A stretch of 64,000 bases of DNA from Nitrospirales bacterium (GTDB taxonomy: Bacteria; Nitrospirota; Nitrospiria; Nitrospirales; UBA8639): assembly GCA_031315915.1 (NCBI GenBank), contig JALDRK010000009.1:1-64000 (forward strand), in the 5' to 3' direction. Under the pieces are notes generated by a model. That model was not told where the DNA came from, did no database searches, and saw nothing but the letters and a program-made list of their open reading frames with translations. This document shows, in pieces, positions 36,020 through 46,028 of this stretch; position 1 is the first letter of the stretch, and each line of letters begins with the position of its first letter. The translations under genes were made by a program, and so were the position numbers.

Positions 36020-37261
36020 TTAGGTCTTTGTCACTCCCGGCGATTTCCGTGAAACTTTCCGAGCTTTCCCAATTCTTTTGATCAGTTCGAAGTATCGCTT
36101 GAGATGAACGTCCGCCGTCCACCTTTTTTGTAGAGCCTCGAACCCTTGTTGTCCCATGGAAGACCTGAGGCACGGTTGGTCCAATAACTTGTCCATGATC
36201 ATCATGAGTTCCTCATCGGTGTCGAACACGAATCCTCCGCCGCTTTCCGTAATGACCTCCGGCATCCCACCCCGATTCCTGACAATCACCGGAGTTCTTT
36301 GGGCGAAGGCCTCCAATATCACAATTCCGAACACTTCATACCAAAGCGACGGTACTATGACTGCAATGGCTTGCTGATACAACCGACGAAGTTGTTCCCC
36401 GGTTTGAAACCCGAGGAATCGAATGGTGTGGCAGTCGCCAGCAAGTGTTTGCAAGGTTGTCTCGTATTCGCCAGTTCCGATGACCCACAATTGCGCTTTG
36501 GTATACCGCTTAAAGGGTTCGATCAAAGTCTGAAGCCCCTTCATTTTCTCCAGACGTCCAACAAAGAGGAAATAGGGAGGGTCGCCAGGAGAGGGGGGCC
36601 GAGGAGTGTCGCTTGTATCCCAGCGTGAGGTGAAATACGGGAATTCTGCGATCGGCATGTCCGGGGCGGACTCCAGATGTTTAGCCTTGGTGAATGCAGT
36701 CGGGGCCAGGAACAGATCGACATGAGGGATCGTTCGTTCGATGAGACCGGTATATCTCCAGAATTGGGGTGGGCGCCTGTGAGTGAGCGTACAGGAGAAG
36801 CATGCCTTCTTTGTGCATACCTCGCGATCAAACTTAAACAACATATGCGTCGGACAGAGGAGCCAATATTCGTGAAGTGTGTACAGTTTGATGGCCCGTC
36901 CATATTCCAGCACCGCGGGGCCACCCACCAGCGAAATATTATGATAGTGAATGACATCAAAAGGCTGCCCTAAAATTTTGGCCAGCCGGTTGGATTTGAA
37001 TATTGGCCTGCCAGTTTGTTGAGTGGCCAGCGGTGAGAGCCATCCGACCGGACTTTTCAATCTGTGCACCAGAACATTTGGGTGTTCGGCGACACCACTT
37101 CGCGGTGGATAGCGTGATAAAAGGTGAAAGGCGTCAATGCAGTGAACGACTTCCACATGATGACCGCGGGCAGCCAATTCATGAGACAATTGCTGCACAT
37201 ACATGGCATCGCCGCCGAAATGATAGGGTGGATAAAATGTGGTAATCATGCAAAATCGCAT
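36020..37261 (-). CDS. Family 4 glycosyltransferase
   Basis: 413 residues from the ATG ending at 37261 (AAGGGA about 6 bases upstream). GT-B fold: the N-terminal loop YPPYHFGGDAMYVQQLSHEL, the second-half FLFVGRLEKMKGLQ, and the donor-binding EVFGIVILEAFAQ (the EX7E motif). A Cys cluster CTKKACFSC at about residues 150-158 may bind metal. It likely adds a hexose from a nucleotide sugar to a glycolipid at the inner face of the membrane. Confidence 0.87.
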   Translation of the reverse strand: MRFCMITTFYPPYHFGGDAMYVQQLSHELAARGHHVEVVHCIDAFHLLSRYPPRSGVAEHPNVLVHRLKSPVGWLSPLATQQTGRPIFKSNRLAKILGQPFDVIHYHNISLVGGPAVLEYGRAIKLYTLHEYWLLCPTHMLFKFDREVCTKKACFSCTLTHRRPPQFWRYTGLIERTIPHVDLFLAPTAFTKAKHLESAPDMPIAEFPYFTSRWDTSDTPRPPSPGDPPYFLFVGRLEKMKGLQTLIEPFKRYTKAQLWVIGTGEYETTLQTLAGDCHTIRFLGFQTGEQLRRLYQQAIAVIVPSLWYEVFGIVILEAFAQRTPVIVRNRGGMPEVITESGGGFVFDTDEELMMIMDKLLDQPCLRSSMGQQGFEALQKRWTADVHLKRYFELIKRIGKARKVSRKSPGVTKT

Positions 37262-37294
37262 CAAATATCCCTTGAAGGTATTTCTTGAGAAGAT

Positions 37295-37591
37295 TCAGTT
37301 ACCACTCTGTTTTGTTCCAGTCACCCCTTGACTTGGATAGATTGCTGGAATCGAAGCCAGACGACCATTCTGCGAGTTGGGGACTATCTTCAATATGTCG
37401 CTCGGAATCCGGCCTTCGAGTCGAGTCGATTCGACAAGCATACACTCTTCTTCAGAGGATTCCTCCTGGTCTGCCCATGTCAGTAATGCACGACGGATGT
37501 CCCCCCACGATTTCTCTGAGTCGGAGGCGTAATCCGAGACGACGATAACCGACAACTTTGCCGGGTTGCCTATTGCTTCTTCGAGAGTCAT
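37295..37591 (-). pseudogene. Truncated N-terminal fragment of a family 2-type glycosyltransferase
   Basis: 98 residues. The fragment starts MTLEEAIGNPAKLSVIVVSD, a GT-A opening strand, then continues through a helix and IPSDILKIVPNSQN. It then ends after an unrelated short tail. A full enzyme would need 200 more residues, including the DXD motif, and none of these is found downstream. It is probably the relic of a deletion. It lies between the GT4 gene and the small membrane protein gene on the same strand. It might be a real short protein, but that is less likely. Confidence 0.5.
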
Positions 37592-37742
37592 AGAACGATC
37601 TACAGAGCTGCTGCTTTGGTATGCGGGACTTTCACAGCCAGGTGTCGCGGGCGGCGGTATCGAGATTCGGAGTGCAATGACCTGCGCTCCGCATGCCTTA
37701 GTAACAGTCCGCACGCTTGTCTTCCTGAAGCGCTGGGTCCAT

Positions 37743-38066
37743 TCATGTTCCCGTCTGCTTGCCTTGCCGGATTCCTGCTACCTTGTTATAAATATACCCG
37801 ACAGTCCATCCCAGAATTCCCCCGGTCAGAGTCCCATAAAAGAGTCCGATGAGACTACCCCCCCACGTAACTGAATATCCGATAAAATAGTTCGACAGTA
37901 ATTGAAGATGTGACCCAACGTGAGGTCCGTCTTCAAGTAGAAGCCAGACGGTCATGATAAAAAGGCCTAATCCGCCAATCAGCCCACAGGCAATTGACAA
38001 CACTCCCGCCTGAATTCTGGCTACGGTCCGGCTAAGCTCTTCCTTCTCTTTTGGGTCTGTTCCCAT
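37743..38066 (-). CDS. Small membrane protein matching the C-terminal domain of the adjacent flavoprotein
   Basis: 107 residues from the ATG ending at 38066, with GGAGG about 7 bases upstream. Two to three membrane spans (GVLSIACGLIGGLGLFIMTV, then a second half). Residue by residue it echoes the tail of the flavoprotein gene just upstream. The shared pattern is GxxxGLxxFxxTxxLLL, GPxxGxxLxLL, and TWGGxLIGxxxGxLxGxxxGY. No known domain was recognised. The pairing of a fused and a free copy suggests the two proteins assemble together in the membrane. Confidence 0.72.
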   Translation of the reverse strand: MGTDPKEKEELSRTVARIQAGVLSIACGLIGGLGLFIMTVWLLLEDGPHVGSHLQLLSNYFIGYSVTWGGSLIGLFYGTLTGGILGWTVGYIYNKVAGIRQGKQTGT

Positions 38067-38094
38067 CTCTGCCCTCCATGCCTCTTCTTGGGTT

Positions 38095-39936
38095 TTAAAC
38101 CTTGTCCAGAAGATGGCGACGTCGATCCGTTTCTTCTCTCCAACGCCTGAATTTCGCATAGGTTCTCAGGCTCCCATTTCGGATGAACGCACCGGCATAT
38201 CCAATCGAAAACCCCATAAGGCTTCCCTCCAGGCAACCAATCAGGGCTCCTCCCCATGTCATATTGAAACCAAACAGGAAATGTCCCAACAGGGACAACC
38301 TGGGACCTATGACCGGTCCTCCTTTTAGTAAAAGAATGGCTGTAGCCGCAAAGATGGCTAACCCGGTTACCACCCCCACCGCCACACCCAAGGCTACTGG
38401 ATCCAGCTTGGCAAAGACGATCTGGATGATTGCTTCTTGCCCGCTTAAGGACTCATCGACCGCGCCCTGGACTTGTGTCGGCACCATTCGATCGCCGGCA
38501 GACGGCAAGGCCATCCGTCCTTCCTCATGATATTCTTTTTCGGTATTCACCGCCCACACATCATGATGGGACAAGCCCATGATATTTCTCGCGGCGTACA
38601 CTCCTGTCATCATGGAATGATCCTGATTGTTATATCGATGCAGGCCGTTCCGTCCAATGGTCTGAAAATTAGAAAACGTTGCCAAGTACTGTCGGATCGT
38701 CTGGACATGATCCTGGTATTGCTGGTCGTACACGGGGTAGGCCTTTTTCATACGAACCACGGTTCCGTCTTCAACTTCTCGTGGATGAATGAGCCGAAGA
38801 TGCGCACATTCTCTCACGCCAAGTTCGATTAACCGTTCGTTCGACCATGTCCATTCCTCATCCTTGTCCCAGAGAAAATATTCGAGACCGAGCGAAGTCC
38901 GTGAAGGGGCCGGCACCATAGATGGGCTCCAGTTTTTATAGTTTTGTATTCTTCCCATTTTGACTTCAGGGGAGTGAATATAAATCCAGTTGTCGGGGAA
39001 TACGTCTTCGCGTTTGACGATCAAGACTACCGTTAAATAATCCCGATACCGGAGGCCAAGGGCCGCCTGTACGACCTTTTCCGGAGGTTGAGGGTCCATG
39101 GCCACGATTAGCTCGCGGAGTGGCATGGTCGAGACGAAACGAGTGCCGTCAAATTCAACCAGGTCCCCTGACAATGAACGCCCTGAGACACCACGCACTT
39201 GGCCATTGCGATGATGGATGCGCTCCACCTTGATGCCTTTTAACGTTTGTGAGCCGAAACCGGCCACCAACTCTTCACATCGTTCCCACATCATCCCCGG
39301 ACCCAAACGAGGATAGTGAAACTGTTCGATCAGGGAAGTCACGACTTCCCTGTTTTTCCCGTTCTTGGCGCCAAATAGGGCATTGCGAACGGCTTCTTTC
39401 AGCGAAAGATTTTTTATCCGCTGCGCGGCCCAATCGGCTGATATTTCCGTGCAAGAAATGCCCCACACCTTCTCGGTATAGGTTTTGAAGAATATCTGAT
39501 ACAGCCGTGATCCGAAGCGGTTGATCACCCACTGCTCGAAATTTTTTTCGTCGGGTCCGGGGAAGACTTTGGTTTTGACATAGCTGAAACAGACCAAGAG
39601 CGCCTCAACCGGACCCAAGCCTATCAATGCATTCGTCGGTTTTAGCGGATACTCAAAAAATCTGTTGTTGTAATGGATGCGTGAGATGCGTGGACGGAGG
39701 AGAAAGTCTTCTCCGAGAATTTCTTCCCATAAAGTATTCACGGTCGGAACTTTCGAAAAAAATCGGTGACCGCCGATATCAAAACGAAAATCTCGGTAGT
39801 TGACCGTTTGAGATATTCCGCCTACCTGTTTCCCCGCTTCAAGGAGGATCGAGGGTAACCCGTTTTTCCCAAGTTCATAGGCCGTCGTGAGACCGGCAGG
39901 TCCCGCACCAACGATCACGACGGGTTGAGTGGTCAT
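38095..39936 (-). CDS. FAD-dependent oxidoreductase (UDP-galactopyranose-mutase/protoporphyrinogen-oxidase-like) with membrane tail
   Basis: 613 residues. The FAD-binding Rossmann motif VVIVGAGPAGLTTAYELG is at the very N-terminus. GGHRFFSKVP and a C-terminal FAD-contact GLHRYNNQDHSMMTG are typical of the amine-oxidase/UDP-galactopyranose-mutase group. Residues about 500-585 form a two- to three-span membrane module not found in standard members. In glycan loci such enzymes often act on nucleotide sugars or polyprenyl-linked sugars. Its start overlaps the upstream glycosyltransferase stop by 4 bases, so the two are translated together. Confidence 0.82.
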   Translation of the reverse strand: MTTQPVVIVGAGPAGLTTAYELGKNGLPSILLEAGKQVGGISQTVNYRDFRFDIGGHRFFSKVPTVNTLWEEILGEDFLLRPRISRIHYNNRFFEYPLKPTNALIGLGPVEALLVCFSYVKTKVFPGPDEKNFEQWVINRFGSRLYQIFFKTYTEKVWGISCTEISADWAAQRIKNLSLKEAVRNALFGAKNGKNREVVTSLIEQFHYPRLGPGMMWERCEELVAGFGSQTLKGIKVERIHHRNGQVRGVSGRSLSGDLVEFDGTRFVSTMPLRELIVAMDPQPPEKVVQAALGLRYRDYLTVVLIVKREDVFPDNWIYIHSPEVKMGRIQNYKNWSPSMVPAPSRTSLGLEYFLWDKDEEWTWSNERLIELGVRECAHLRLIHPREVEDGTVVRMKKAYPVYDQQYQDHVQTIRQYLATFSNFQTIGRNGLHRYNNQDHSMMTGVYAARNIMGLSHHDVWAVNTEKEYHEEGRMALPSAGDRMVPTQVQGAVDESLSGQEAIIQIVFAKLDPVALGVAVGVVTGLAIFAATAILLLKGGPVIGPRLSLLGHFLFGFNMTWGGALIGCLEGSLMGFSIGYAGAFIRNGSLRTYAKFRRWREETDRRRHLLDKV

Positions 39937-41081
39937 GACGGTTTCCCCGAGTTTTTTAAGGCATTGAAGGATTCAGGTGATAGAGGAGAAGTGATGGAAG
40001 TCCGTTGCCTGCCTCTACGAACAATGTGTCGGAACAGGCCGATGGCGAAAGCCAGGCCACTGTAGAAATAGTACAGCCAGTGCCAGGGAACACTCTGCAA
40101 GGCAAATCGGAGACCGCGTTTTTTCAGAAAGAAGCTATAGAGAGGTGCGTTGATGACTAGCAGCGCGAACATCATCAAGATGGCCAACGCCAACAATCCA
40201 TTCCACCATAGTCCGCCAAGCACTGTTCCAATAAAGCCGTACACCAAGATGACACATAGGCGTTCCGAATGACGAATGTTTAAGTCGTTGACAAACATGC
40301 GATCTCGAAGGATTAATTCCGTCCATGGAATGGCTCGGTAAAAAAAGTCCGCTTTGAGCATTGAAGCGATGCCCCATCGTTTTAAATGCTTGACTGTAAT
40401 GTCTTTACACAGGTGAATCTCATGACCGGCCTTTTTCAATCGGTACCCTAATTCAATATCTTCAATCGACGGGCGACGGTAATGTTCGTCAAAGCCGCCC
40501 ACCTCCAGGAAAGCCTGTCGGCGAATGGCTCCGCAGGCACCCCAGAACGTCGATGCGTTCTGTTGGGCATGTTGATGGACATAGTGATGAATGAGATTTT
40601 TGTATTGGGACAGAAAGTTTTTTTCGGAAGGGGTATCATCGTAGGATCCGATCAACGCCGTCAGGTCGGGATGACGGTGAAACGTTTCGGTTATCTGCCG
40701 AAGGGTATCGGAAGACACGCACACATCCGCGTCGACAAAGAATAAACATTCGCCTGTCGCCTGTAAGGCGCCAAGGTTTCGAGGTTTGGCCGGTCCTCCC
40801 GAGGAAGTTGGGAGTCTGATCACATGAGTCCCGAATGCCTCGGCTAGTTGCCAGGACCCATCCGTATCGCCATCGGCGACGACGATGACTTCCATCGGAG
40901 GTGGATTTAAGTTTTTCAGGCTCTGGAGACATTGCCGAAAGGGCTCGCCTCCATTGTAGACGGGAACAATGATTGAAATGGTCAAGTCGGGCAGGGAAGG
41001 GTTCAGTCCACCACGTTCCTGCTCGGTTCTGCCCTGTGAAAGAACGGGGTTAAAGGCTTTTTCGTGAGTAGGTTTTGCCAT
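39933..41081 (-). CDS. Family 2 glycosyltransferase, membrane-associated
   Basis: 382 residues. GT-A core: ISIIVPVYNGGEPFRQCLQS, VIVVADGDTDGSW, FVDADVCV (DXD), and acceptor region RRPSIEDIELGYRLKKAGH. Three membrane spans follow (about 285-345: VILVYGFIGTVLGGLWWNGL, ALAILMMFALLVINAPLYSF). This resembles sugar transferases acting on undecaprenyl- or dolichol-type phosphates. It is the first gene of the flavoprotein unit. Confidence 0.86.
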   Translation of the reverse strand: MAKPTHEKAFNPVLSQGRTEQERGGLNPSLPDLTISIIVPVYNGGEPFRQCLQSLKNLNPPPMEVIVVADGDTDGSWQLAEAFGTHVIRLPTSSGGPAKPRNLGALQATGECLFFVDADVCVSSDTLRQITETFHRHPDLTALIGSYDDTPSEKNFLSQYKNLIHHYVHQHAQQNASTFWGACGAIRRQAFLEVGGFDEHYRRPSIEDIELGYRLKKAGHEIHLCKDITVKHLKRWGIASMLKADFFYRAIPWTELILRDRMFVNDLNIRHSERLCVILVYGFIGTVLGGLWWNGLLALAILMMFALLVINAPLYSFFLKKRGLRFALQSVPWHWLYYFYSGLAFAIGLFRHIVRRGRQRTSITSPLSPESFNALKNSGKPS

Positions 41082-41880
41082 CCCTTTTTTACCAATGGTT
41101 CATAGACTTCAAAATGAAATTTTTGCAGGGCATCGGTCCGGCCATATTCTCCCTGTTCATACGACAACGGCCCATCAGCGGGAAGACCCCAATGATGAAG
41201 GAGCTATTCTCGAGAAAAGAAGGTACAGGGCCAAAGTCTTTTTGGTTGAGGCGGCGGAGACCACATAAAAACTTGCGGAGTTCATCAAACCTACGCCGTT
41301 GTATCTTGAATCGTCCACAAATCGTTCATTCCAACACGGGTATTTTGTGGAGAAATCCGATATGAACCCTATCCGGACCTACTTGCCTGGGAATCATTGA
41401 ATCACTCGGTATCACCTCGAACCGGTTGGCTTTTGCTTAGGAATTAAAGCCTGGTACTGTGAAAAACTATCCCCCATTAGAAGGATGGAACACGGAAAGC
41501 GGCCTCTCATCATAGGGAAAATGCCATTCCATTGCCAGTGGGTAACGAAATTCATACCAAAAGAGAGTTTCTTGTCGTTGACCATGTAGAGAACCATGAG
41601 TGTATGAGATCGTCGACAACAAGCGACGCAATTCAGCCTGCCCTGCGTTACTCGATCTGAAGAAATCTCAGGAATTTTCCCGAAGTCCAGGGTGTCCTAA
41701 CAAAAGTGTTTGAGGGTGACTGGGCTTGTTGTCAAAGGCCAATTTGACAACACGAATCCGGGACAGGTAGAAAACTCCTCGGAAACGGACATTGACCTGT
41801 CCGGTGGGGTGTGTATTGGGGAGTTCGTGGGTCTTATAGCAAACCGAGCGAGATCGGAATAGTCTTTTAAGGAAAATGGT
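41082..41880. other. Intergenic stretch, about 800 bases
   Basis: Between a minus-strand glycosyltransferase and a plus-strand gene, so it should hold two divergent promoters. Several short frames exist on both strands, but none has a ribosome site and a recognisable product. The last 60 bases lead to AAGGA and the ATG at 41881. I see no RNA or repeat. Confidence 0.4.
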
Positions 41881-42439
41881 ATGCCGGTAAATGTACTTCG
41901 AAAACCTGGAGCCCGAATGAGTCTTCAAGAGGCGTTGGATCGAGTCGAAAAGTTGAAGCGATTGTCGACCAGCAGCAATCCTCATGAAGCGGCATTGGCG
42001 GCCATGCGGTTGAAAAATTTTGATGTCAATGTGGCGCGATCTCCGCGGGTTGAGGCAAACCCCGCGGAAGGTCCAGTGGAAGAGGAAGGGCTGGATGCCG
42101 ACTGTCCGGTTGAGATCTTAGATGAGCTTCCTGATGTGCCGTACGAAACTATTGGAGAATTTGAAGTTCAACAACCGCCGGGAAAAGCTAAGGTCAATTG
42201 GGATAAATTACATTTCGAGCTCCTGAAAATTGCCCATGGAAAGGGAGTGGATGCCTTATTCAATATCCAATTGAAAGGCACCGCCGATCAGAAAATCCTG
42301 TCCGCGACAGGGCTCAAATATCTTACCCCCAAGAGAGATTCTGGACATTCAGCAATCCAAGGCGTTGGAAATGGAGGAAAAGGCCTATTTTGAAGCTCAA
42401 AAAGAACGTCGCGATGAAGCTTCCGCGCCTGGGTTGTAA
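41881..42439 (+). pseudogene. Conserved hypothetical gene interrupted by a frameshift in a C5 run
   Basis: The start ATG at 41881 has AAGGA 7 bases upstream. About 149 residues read well: an N-terminal helix (MSLQEALDRVEKLKRL), an acidic linker, and a compact domain (NWDKLHFELLKIAHGKGVDA, FNIQLKGTADQK). At the CCCCC run (42326-42330) the frame runs on into junk, stopping at 42393. Dropping one C restores PREILDIQQSKALEMEEKA and about 25 more residues to a TAA at 42437-42439. So either this is a real disruption or a one-base sequence error. The small domain is reminiscent of heavy-metal-binding YbjQ-type or RcsF-like alpha/beta folds, only weakly. Confidence 0.6.
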
Positions 42440-42830
42440 GCCTTTGTCCCTTGATTCGATTCTAGAATACATAAGAAATCATTGAATATTGGAACATGTT
42501 GGTTTGCCCATGGCTTATAGCCATTGGGTATGATTGAGGAATCGAGCCTGTTCTATTGAAATCTATGCTAAAGTATCATGGACAAGACAGTTAGCATCAG
42601 TAAAGTATGGAATAAAAGTCTGAGCATGGACCGACAGGGAACCTCGCATTACCTCTGAATCGTCCAGGTCAATCTCCCATTATCCTGTCTTTATAAAATC
42701 TACGAAGTAGTCACCATTCGGTAGGGGCATCATACGGAAGCTCCCATTGATGTGGGGGATAAGAGTCGGCGCGTTACCCGCGCATACTGGTTTTTGTGTT
42801 TAAGAACTATGCAGGACATTGATCAATTTT

Positions 42831-43394
42831 ATGATTCTGGCAACGTGGAAAATACTCTGTGGAGTGCTCGTGTTGGGAGGGTTTGTCCTTCCTTCAGTTA
42901 CGCCAAGGTGAAAAAAAACTTGAAATGCTCTCAGTGGGATTCCGAGGGCTCATTTGGAGCATGGAGGGATTCCTCCAGGGGAAAAGGAAGATTTTCAAGT
43001 CTTTGAAGCCTTACGATTTTGGGGTTCCCAGGTGTCGGAATGGCCAAGCGGGTGGGAGGCCCGCTATACCTGGCGGTTTACGGCCGGTCTTTTGCGGGGA
43101 GCGGGAGATGAAGGATTCATTGGAACCACGGGGCCGGCCTTATCCTTTACCAATTGGAATTGGCGGGTGACGTTCGATATTGGAACGGGTGCAGCGTTTG
43201 TCAGCGATGAGAAGTTTGGAAGCCAAGATTTTGGGGGTCCGGTTCAGATCGTCGGACATGGTGGGTTGAGCTACCATTTTCCCGGACCTATCACGCTCGG
43301 TTGGCGGTTCCAACATTTTTCTGATGCCACGATCTACGGGACACATAATCGAGGGATAGATTTCAACTTATTTGAGCTGAGCTACCGGTTTTAA
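42831..43394 (+). pseudogene. PagL-like lipid A deacylase gene with two frameshifts
   Basis: The signal peptide MILATWKILCGVLVLGGFV starts at 42831 and runs into a stop at 42909. The sequence resumes one base over (GEKKLEMLSVGFRGLIWS), then shifts back near 42970 (GIPPGEKEDFQVFEALRFWG) and stays open to 43394. The last part ends in a PagL-type barrel. It includes the catalytic His-Ser pair in GWRFQHFSDATIYG and the terminal aromatic strand ELSYRF. PagL removes the 3-O acyl chain of lipid A in the outer membrane. The two lesions compensate each other, an extra A near 42905 and a missing base near 42970. A sequencing artefact is as likely as real decay. Confidence 0.68.
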
Positions 43395-43472
43395 CGTAGT
43401 CCTTTTCCCCTCAGGATACATTCTTCGGTTTATGTTTTTCGGGCCATTTTCAACGAAGAAGGCTGACAATCC

Positions 43473-44867
43473 TTAGCCACGCCGTTGTTTGGCAATATCC
43501 AGGGCAGCCACACGGTAGGTTTCGGCGAGGGTCGGGAAGTTGAAAATGTTCTCGACAAACGAATCAATCTGAATCCGATGCAATAAACCCATTTGCCCGA
43601 TATGAATGAGTTCCGTGGCGCCCTCGCCGACAATATGCACTCCCAGCAATTGCTTCCCTTGCGCGTCGGCGACCATTTTGAGCAGACCGTTGGTCATGCC
43701 GGAAATCTGTCCGCGAGCAATTTCATGAAACCTCGCTCGTCCCACCATCGCTCCGCCATGTTTGGCGATAGCCTCCTGTTCGCTTAACCCGACGCTGGAC
43801 ATCTCGGGGATGCTATAGATCCCCATGGGAATGTGTTCAGGCGCACTCCCCGGAGACAAGCCCAAAGCATGACATACGGCCCGACGCCCTTGTTCCATTG
43901 AACAGGAGGCCAGGGAAGGAGGCCCGATCACATCTCCCACCGCATAAATGTGCGGCATGACCGTTTGGCAATGTTCGTTGACCGATATGAGTCCTCTGGA
44001 AGTGGGTGTCAACCCGGCCGCCGGGACGTTCAGGTATTCAATATTGGCCACGCGTCCCAATGCCACCAACATTTTTTCGCTTTCCAGAATCTGTCCGTTG
44101 TCCAACGTCGTCGTAACTTTAGAAAAGCCGTCCCATTGCACCTGCCGGATTTTTTGCAGGCCTCGGTATTGTCCTCCGGATTCTTCAAAGGCTTGGCAAA
44201 ACTGATCGGTGAGGTCTTGGTCCAGGAATTTCAGTGGCCGATCGGCCGAGTCCACCATGATCACCTGAACGCCCAACAGAGCGAAAATCGAGGCGTATTC
44301 GCTGGCGATGACTCCCCCCCCGAGGACGGTCAACGATTTGGGAAGGTACACCAGAGACAGGATGGAATCGCTATCGAGGATGTGCTCGTGGTCGATTGGC
44401 ACATGATCCGGAACCCGTGGGCGTGAGCCCGTTGCAATGACGATCAGCGAGGCCGAGACGTTCGTGTGCGTGCCATCGAGGTGTTGAATATCGATTTCAC
44501 GATCTGAAAGAAATTTTGCCCGGCCGTGAAGGTGTTGAATACCATTGCGAGTCAATTGCTCCTTCATGAATTCCCCATGGGCACGAACGACACGGTCGAG
44601 CCTGGTCATCAAACTGGAAATTCGGACATCATCCCGCATGCGAAATTCAAAGACATCCGTGGCTCGGAGAAACCTGACCATTTGAAGCGCGCTTTCTCGA
44701 AGAGTTTTGCTGGGGATGGTGCCCTGGTATACGCAAGCCCCGCCCACTTCGCGGGTTTGTTCGATCAGCCCTACGCGTTTACCGGCTTTGGCTCCCTGAA
44801 TGGCCGCCTTCTGTCCGGCGGGGCCGCTTCCAATGACCAGCAAATCAAACATGTGCGGGGACGTCAT
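43473..44867 (-). CDS. sthA: Soluble pyridine nucleotide transhydrogenase-type flavoprotein
   Basis: 464 residues from an ATG that overlaps the upstream stop by 4 bases (ATGA); a GTG four codons earlier is the alternative. FAD motif LLVIGSGPAGQKAAIQGAKA near the N-terminus. The redox motif is GGACVYQGTIPSKTLRE with a single Cys, as in SthA, where lipoamide dehydrogenases have two. A second nucleotide motif is LTVLGGGVIASEYASIFALL. The C-terminal dimerisation domain is standard. SthA interconverts NADPH and NADH in the cytoplasm. It is coupled to the HDOD gene upstream. Confidence 0.88.
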   Translation of the reverse strand: MTSPHMFDLLVIGSGPAGQKAAIQGAKAGKRVGLIEQTREVGGACVYQGTIPSKTLRESALQMVRFLRATDVFEFRMRDDVRISSLMTRLDRVVRAHGEFMKEQLTRNGIQHLHGRAKFLSDREIDIQHLDGTHTNVSASLIVIATGSRPRVPDHVPIDHEHILDSDSILSLVYLPKSLTVLGGGVIASEYASIFALLGVQVIMVDSADRPLKFLDQDLTDQFCQAFEESGGQYRGLQKIRQVQWDGFSKVTTTLDNGQILESEKMLVALGRVANIEYLNVPAAGLTPTSRGLISVNEHCQTVMPHIYAVGDVIGPPSLASCSMEQGRRAVCHALGLSPGSAPEHIPMGIYSIPEMSSVGLSEQEAIAKHGGAMVGRARFHEIARGQISGMTNGLLKMVADAQGKQLLGVHIVGEGATELIHIGQMGLLHRIQIDSFVENIFNFPTLAETYRVAALDIAKQRRG

Positions 44868-45733
44868 GATAAAAAACACTCTACGTGATGTTGGATGGAT
44901 TCCTTCAATTCCAATAAGGCGGTCATATCTTCAGGATAAAAATTCAGGTCCCGAACCACTTGGAGATTTCGAAGTGTTTCCTCTTCCACGTCCGACGTTC
45001 CTAACGCATGCGAAGCCAAATGATCGGCCAGGCAGGTGATGATCGCGCCCTTGGCCGGAGATGTCGCCTGGTCATAGAGATGGTCGGGGAAACAACGAAT
45101 CGCTTCCTTGACGGAATCGGGTAATTTCCATACCTCTCCCAAAGCCGTACCCGCTTGGAGGTGAAATTCGTCAAAAAGTTTTTCCAGCACGGGCCAAGAA
45201 TGCAGTCTTCCGGCAAGGGGAGGAGTCTGAGAAGTCAAATGAAGAATGGCCGGTTTGCCGATGAGGTGAAGCAAGCCGCATAGAAAGGCATTTTCCACGT
45301 TATGGCGAATCCGGCGGGCGATTTCTTTGCCGTAGAGGCCGGTGGCCAGGGCGTGTCGCCATAAACCTCTGACCTCTTTTTCATATCCTGCTGTTTTAAA
45401 CACCCCGCTTTGTACCGATACGGAAAATGCCAGTCCGGCCAGCATGTTGAAGCCCAGCCAGGCAATGGCTTGTTGCAGGGAGACAATAGGGGATCGCGGC
45501 GCATATGCCGGAGAATTGGCGATGCGGAGTATTTGGCCTGCCAGGGCCTGGTCCTGTTGAATCAGAGCGGAGAGTTTCGAAGAGTCTACATTGGGATCAC
45601 CGGAAAGAAGGAGTACCTGGTGCGCCACGACAGGCAGCAACGGGAGGTCCACCCCGGTCGTTTTCAATCGGTTGGCGAGAACGGGGCGAATCGCAGCAAG
45701 TTCTTCTTCGAGAAGGCAAGAGGAGGGTGACAT
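44864..45733 (-). CDS. HDOD-domain signalling protein
   Basis: 289 residues from the third candidate start (ATG ending at 45733, GAGG 7 bases upstream). The HDOD fold shows PLLPVVAHQVLLLSGDPN, LIQQDQALAGQILRIANSPA, SLQQAIAWLGFNMLAGLAFS and a later GLLHLIGKPAIL. The metal-binding HD residues are partly missing, as in most HDOD proteins. These are usually regulators without hydrolase activity, often linked to cyclic dinucleotide or stress signalling. Transcribed with sthA downstream. Confidence 0.85.
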   Translation of the reverse strand: MSPSSCLLEEELAAIRPVLANRLKTTGVDLPLLPVVAHQVLLLSGDPNVDSSKLSALIQQDQALAGQILRIANSPAYAPRSPIVSLQQAIAWLGFNMLAGLAFSVSVQSGVFKTAGYEKEVRGLWRHALATGLYGKEIARRIRHNVENAFLCGLLHLIGKPAILHLTSQTPPLAGRLHSWPVLEKLFDEFHLQAGTALGEVWKLPDSVKEAIRCFPDHLYDQATSPAKGAIITCLADHLASHALGTSDVEEETLRNLQVVRDLNFYPEDMTALLELKESIQHHVECFLS

Positions 45734-46028
45734 AGTCATACCTCTATTTTGTCGGTTTTTCAAAACTAACCTTTAATAGCTGATGAGCGGAAGATCTTCG
45801 GTGGATAGCCTGCATCGGAGGATGCGTTCGGCATGATGTATCGGAGATGTTGGGGCATCTGGGAATAACGACAAACCATTGCTACAGTAATTTAACAGTG
45901 GCGGAGATAGGCTTGGGGAAAGGACAAAGAGAAGGCTGGATTGTGTGTCGCTCTTCTTAAGAAGTGGAAACGAACCATGAGAGAAGTAAAACGGTTTCTC
46001 TGCATCATATTTATCAAGGAGTCGGCCA

